Part shown: in pieces, positions 6,485 through 8,702 of the stretch
How the letters are laid out: each line of letters begins with the position of its first letter
How positions within the stretch are numbered: position 1 is the first letter of the stretch
DNA from: a bacterium
Lineage (GTDB): Bacteria > Planctomycetota > JACOTG01 > JAUIME01
Length of the DNA stretch: 8,702 bases
Direction of reading: 5' to 3'
Assembly (NCBI GenBank): GCA_030433195.1
Contig: JAUIME010000187.1
Location: 1-8,702 of the forward strand
Program-made: the position numbers and the translations under genes
Notes under the pieces: generated by a model
What the model saw: only the letters and a program-made list of their open reading frames with translations
What the model was told of the DNA's origin: nothing
Databases searched by the model: none

Positions 6485-7298
6485 AGCCGATGCGGATCGC
6501 GACGTGATCATCCGCGTGCGCGACATGACGGCCGAATACGACGGACTCAAGATCCTCGATTCGATCACGTTCGACGTGTATCGAGGCGAAGTCTTCGGGA
6601 TCCTCGGCGGCAGCGGCAGCGGCAAGAGCACGCTGCTCAAGCACATGATCGGGCTGTACGCGCCGGCCGCCGGAAGCGTGACGATCGAGGGCGACGACCT
6701 CGTCGGGGCAGACGCCGACACGCGGCGGCGTGTCATCGGCAAGATCGGCGTCATGTACCAGAGCGGCGCGCTGTTCGGATCGATGACGTTGCTCGAGAAC
6801 GTGCGACTCGTGCTCGAGGAGCACACCGACTTGCCTCCGGACGCGATGGACTGGATCGCGCGGCTCAAGCTGCGGCTCGTGGGACTCGATGCATTTCTCG
6901 ATCACTATCCGGCCGAGATCAGCGGTGGTATGAAGAAACGGGCGGCGATCGCGCGCGCCATGGCGCTCGATCCGCAGATCCTGTTTCTCGACGAGCCGTC
7001 GGCGGGGCTCGATCCGATCACTTCGGCCGATTTCGACGCGCTCGTGCGCAGCCTTGCGGAGAGCCTCGGGATCACGTTCGTGATCGTCACGCACGAGCTC
7101 GCGAGCGTGTTCGCGATCGCGGATCGCGTGATCATGCTCGGCAAGCGCGCGAAGGGAATCCTCGCGGAGGGAACTCCCGACGAGCTGCGCGACCAGACCG
7201 AGAACGACTGGGTGCGTCGGTTCTTCCGGCGCGAGGCGACGCACGAACACGAGCCGGACTCGGCCGCTGCGGCGCCGCGTCGAACGGAGTCAGGATGA
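6468..7298 (+). CDS. mlaF: Lipid ABC transporter ATP-binding protein MlaF
   Basis: This 276-residue ATPase energises the lipid transporter at the cytoplasmic face of the inner membrane. All ABC motifs are intact: Walker A GGSGSGKST (47-55), Q-loop Gln98 in GVMYQSGALF, signature ISGGMKKR (151-158), Walker B ILFLDEPSAGLDP (171-183) with catalytic Glu176, and switch His209 in VTHE. YQSGALF and SGGMKKRAA are typical of the MlaF subfamily. The C-terminus has the characteristic TENDWVRRFF (244-253), then a hydrophilic tail of about 20 residues rich in Glu, Ala and Arg. No good Shine-Dalgarno marks the start. ATG 6468 overlaps mlaE by 17 bp and suggests translational coupling. ATG 6444 would add 8 residues and GTG 6504 would remove 12, still leaving a complete ABC domain. 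The stop overlaps the mlaD ATG. Confidence 0.94.
   Translation: MRSTSEADADRDVIIRVRDMTAEYDGLKILDSITFDVYRGEVFGILGGSGSGKSTLLKHMIGLYAPAAGSVTIEGDDLVGADADTRRRVIGKIGVMYQSGALFGSMTLLENVRLVLEEHTDLPPDAMDWIARLKLRLVGLDAFLDHYPAEISGGMKKRAAIARAMALDPQILFLDEPSAGLDPITSADFDALVRSLAESLGITFVIVTHELASVFAIADRVIMLGKRAKGILAEGTPDELRDQTENDWVRRFFRREATHEHEPDSAAAAPRRTESG
7286..7289 (+). promoter_or_regulatory. Shine-Dalgarno of mlaD inside mlaF
   Basis: GGAG lies 5 nt before ATG 7295, within the last codons of mlaF. Together with the ATGA stop-start overlap it supports coupled translation of the two subunits. Confidence 0.6.
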
Positions 7299-8443
7299 CG
7301 AAGAGCGGCTACTTCAGAGTGGGATTGTTCGCGTTCGCGGGGACGGCGCTCGTCGTTTCGATGCTCGCGATATTGGGAGCGGGGTCCGTCTTCCGGCGCT
7401 ACGAATACGCGGAGACGTACTTCGACCAGTCCGTGCAGGGACTGTCGGTCGGAAGTCCGGTGCTGTATCGCGGTGTGCCGCTCGGCTCGGTCGCCGAGAT
7501 CGGGCTCTGTCAGCGCAAGTACGGCAGCGAAGGTCGACTCACGCCCGAGGAAGCGGTCTACAATCGCTACGTCTACGTGAAACTGCGGATCGATCCCGCG
7601 TCGAACAGCCGCGCGGGAATCCGGCAGGCGATGACCGAGCTCGACAGCGCGATCGACGCCGGGTTTCGCGTACGGCTCGCGGCGCAGGGAATCACGGGCA
7701 TCAGCGTCCTCGAGGCCGATTACGTCAATCCCGAGGAGAATCCCGTTCTGCAGTTCGACTGGGAGCCCGAGCATCTCTACATCCCCTCCGCATCGAGCAC
7801 GATGGTGCGGATCGAAGAAGCGATCGTCGCGGTGTCCGAGATCGCGCGCAAGCTGCGCCGGATCGACTACGAGGCGATGGGCGAGAGTCTCAACGAGATT
7901 CTCGCGGGCGTCGAGACGCTCATCGAGAGCGTCGATACGGAGTCGTTCCGCGAAGACTTGTCGGGCATTCTCGCCGATGCGCGTGAAGTGACGGAGCAGA
8001 TCCGGACGATCGTCGCGGATCCTGCGGTCACGGGCTTTCCCGAGCGTGCGGGCGGGATCCTCGGTCACGTCGAGCGCTCCGTGGCGGAGCTCGAGGGCAT
8101 GATCAGTGACCTGCGACCGCTCGGGAGTGACATCGGCGACGAGTTGCAAACGGCGAGCGAAGGGATGAATCGCGTCGTCGAACAGCTCGACACGTTGCTC
8201 GCGAGCGAGGGAGTCGCCGAAGCGGTCGAGGATCTTCCCGGTCTCGTCGCGCAGGCGCGCTCGAGCTTGAAGCGAGTCAACGGGATTCTGGCGACGAACG
8301 AAGGCGACCTCGGAGCGATCGTCACCGATCTACAGCTCGTGGCCGCGAATCTGCGCATCCTCACGGCGAACGCGCGCGACTATCCGTCGCAGGTCCTGTT
8401 CGGCGAAGCGCCGGCGAAGCCCGGCGAGAAGAAGGGGAACTGA
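7295..8443 (+). CDS. mlaD: MlaD-family MCE protein with long helical stalk
   Basis: This 382-residue protein is the substrate-binding MCE subunit, anchored in the inner membrane and facing the periplasm. A single transmembrane helix spans about 9-29. The MCE domain covers about 38-147: GLSVGSPVLYRGVPLGSVAEIG (49-70) is its signature, and RVRLAAQGITGISVLEADYV (125-144) its closing strands. Between them, about residues 71-93, lies a polar stretch (CQRKYGSEGRLTPEEAVYNRY) that E. coli MlaD appears to lack. EHLYIPSASSTM (159-170) leads into a region of about 190 residues with amphipathic heptad-like helices (about 167-365), ending in a short Lys/Gly/Pro tail after DYPSQVLFG. In MCE proteins such helices form a hydrophobic tube through which lipids move. 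It is about twice the length of E. coli MlaD (about 183), closer to stalked or needle-forming MCE proteins. It sits between mlaF and the lipoprotein gene, whose start is only 5 bp after its stop. Confidence 0.92.
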   Translation: MTKSGYFRVGLFAFAGTALVVSMLAILGAGSVFRRYEYAETYFDQSVQGLSVGSPVLYRGVPLGSVAEIGLCQRKYGSEGRLTPEEAVYNRYVYVKLRIDPASNSRAGIRQAMTELDSAIDAGFRVRLAAQGITGISVLEADYVNPEENPVLQFDWEPEHLYIPSASSTMVRIEEAIVAVSEIARKLRRIDYEAMGESLNEILAGVETLIESVDTESFREDLSGILADAREVTEQIRTIVADPAVTGFPERAGGILGHVERSVAELEGMISDLRPLGSDIGDELQTASEGMNRVVEQLDTLLASEGVAEAVEDLPGLVAQARSSLKRVNGILATNEGDLGAIVTDLQLVAANLRILTANARDYPSQVLFGEAPAKPGEKKGN

Positions 8444-8448
8444 TCCGT

Positions 8449-8702
8449 ATGCAGGTGAAGAGAACGGAACGTCTTCGATCGGTTTCGGCTCGGAACACGA
8501 GGTCCGCGTCGAACGCGTTTGCGTCGACCGTGTTCGCGTCGGTCGCTCTCTTGGGGGTCGTCCTCAGCGCGAGCGGGTGTTTGCCGAGGCTGTCGCGCCA
8601 GCCGCCGGATCGTGTCTTCTTCAGCCTCGAGGTCGAGCGCGGAGAAGCGGCGCGGGCCGACGCACCGTTCGTCGACGCCGACGGCGATCCCGCGATGTTG
8701 GC
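8449..8702 (+). CDS. Probable ABC-transport auxiliary lipoprotein (PqiC-like), 3'-truncated
   Basis: An open frame from ATG 8449 runs off the window with no stop, giving 84 complete residues and part of the next codon. The N-terminus is basic (MQVKRTERLR...), with a hydrophobic stretch at about 27-41 and a lipobox-like ASGC whose Cys44 would be lipidated. The Ala at -3 is less usual than Leu or Val, and the pre-hydrophobic region is long, so the true start could be somewhat downstream, though no better one is seen. After the Cys, DRVFFSLEVERGEA resembles the first strand of the PqiC/ABC-transport auxiliary lipoprotein family (YF.L.. shortly after the Cys). Such lipoproteins often follow mlaE-mlaF-mlaD operons outside enterobacteria and may link the MCE stalk to the outer membrane. 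AAGGGG (8432-8437) about 11 nt upstream is a loose ribosome binding site. Lipoprotein status is well supported; the family name rests on position and a short similarity. Confidence 0.72.
   Translation, partial: MQVKRTERLRSVSARNTRSASNAFASTVFASVALLGVVLSASGCLPRLSRQPPDRVFFSLEVERGEAARADAPFVDADGDPAML

Noticed and set aside
4705..6507. Plus-strand frame of 600 codons spanning the hydrolase start and mlaE
   Set aside because: It overlaps the correct mlaE frame throughout and gives Arg-rich nonsense there. The codon-like part near 5281-5370 is too short and has no stop of its own.
5180..6868. Minus-strand open frame (562 codons) opposite mlaE and its leader
   Set aside because: Antisense shadow of mlaE and the start of mlaF; low-complexity Arg/Asp/Glu translation and no plausible start context.
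6905..8149. Long minus-strand open frame (414 codons) opposite mlaF and mlaD
   Set aside because: It lies antisense to two genes with intact family motifs, has an Arg/His/Asp-rich translation without domain motifs, and arises from the high G/C third positions of the sense genes.

Overview
This is a high-GC bacterial window: third codon positions are strongly G/C and TCG, GCG, CTC and CGC codons abound. Coding density is high. The gene content is a GT-C/TPR membrane protein, an exported EstD-like hydrolase with an N-terminal beta domain, and an Mla-type lipid ABC transporter whose permease carries a fused STAS domain. That fits a Gram-negative, double-membrane bacterium. The style suggests a high-GC planctomycete or a myxobacterial/deltaproteobacterial relative, but no marker gene here settles the phylum, so this is an impression only.

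Layout. Positions 1-1396 hold the 3' two thirds of a transketolase-family gene on the plus strand. A small two-helix membrane protein follows 4 bp later (1401-1643). After a 54-bp gap with a good sigma70-like promoter comes a 587-residue polytopic GT-C-type protein with C-terminal TPRs (1698-3461). It converges, with a 33-bp gap, on a minus-strand gene for a secreted alpha/beta hydrolase (3495-4979). A 383-bp divergent region (4980-5362) separates the hydrolase from a plus-strand operon that runs off the right edge: STAS-MlaE permease (5363-6484), MlaF ATPase (6468-7298, 17-bp overlap), MlaD/MCE protein (7295-8443, ATGA overlap) and a lipoprotein resembling the PqiC/ABC-transport auxiliary family (8449 to beyond 8702).

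How the genes work together. The last four genes form one functional unit, an MCE-type lipid transporter. MlaE forms the inner-membrane channel, with an MlaB-like STAS domain built into it. MlaF supplies ATP hydrolysis, and MlaD holds an MCE ring plus a long helical stalk. The lipoprotein could dock the stalk at the outer membrane. No MlaC shuttle is seen in the visible part. The other genes appear independent of it.

Regulation. Two upstream regions (before the TPR gene and before mlaE) share a promoter layout: GCGTCGCTT, 21 bp, then TATTCT. In the first, the -10 box sits only 8 bp before the ATG, which predicts a leaderless mRNA. In the second, the predicted transcript has a roughly 178-nt leader containing a near copy of the mlaE start signal.

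I see no tRNA, rRNA, CRISPR array, insertion sequence or phage gene. I did not find a clearly undescribed system. The most notable points are the shared promoter architecture, the mlaE leader, the hybrid composition of the lipid transporter and the divergent transketolase active site.
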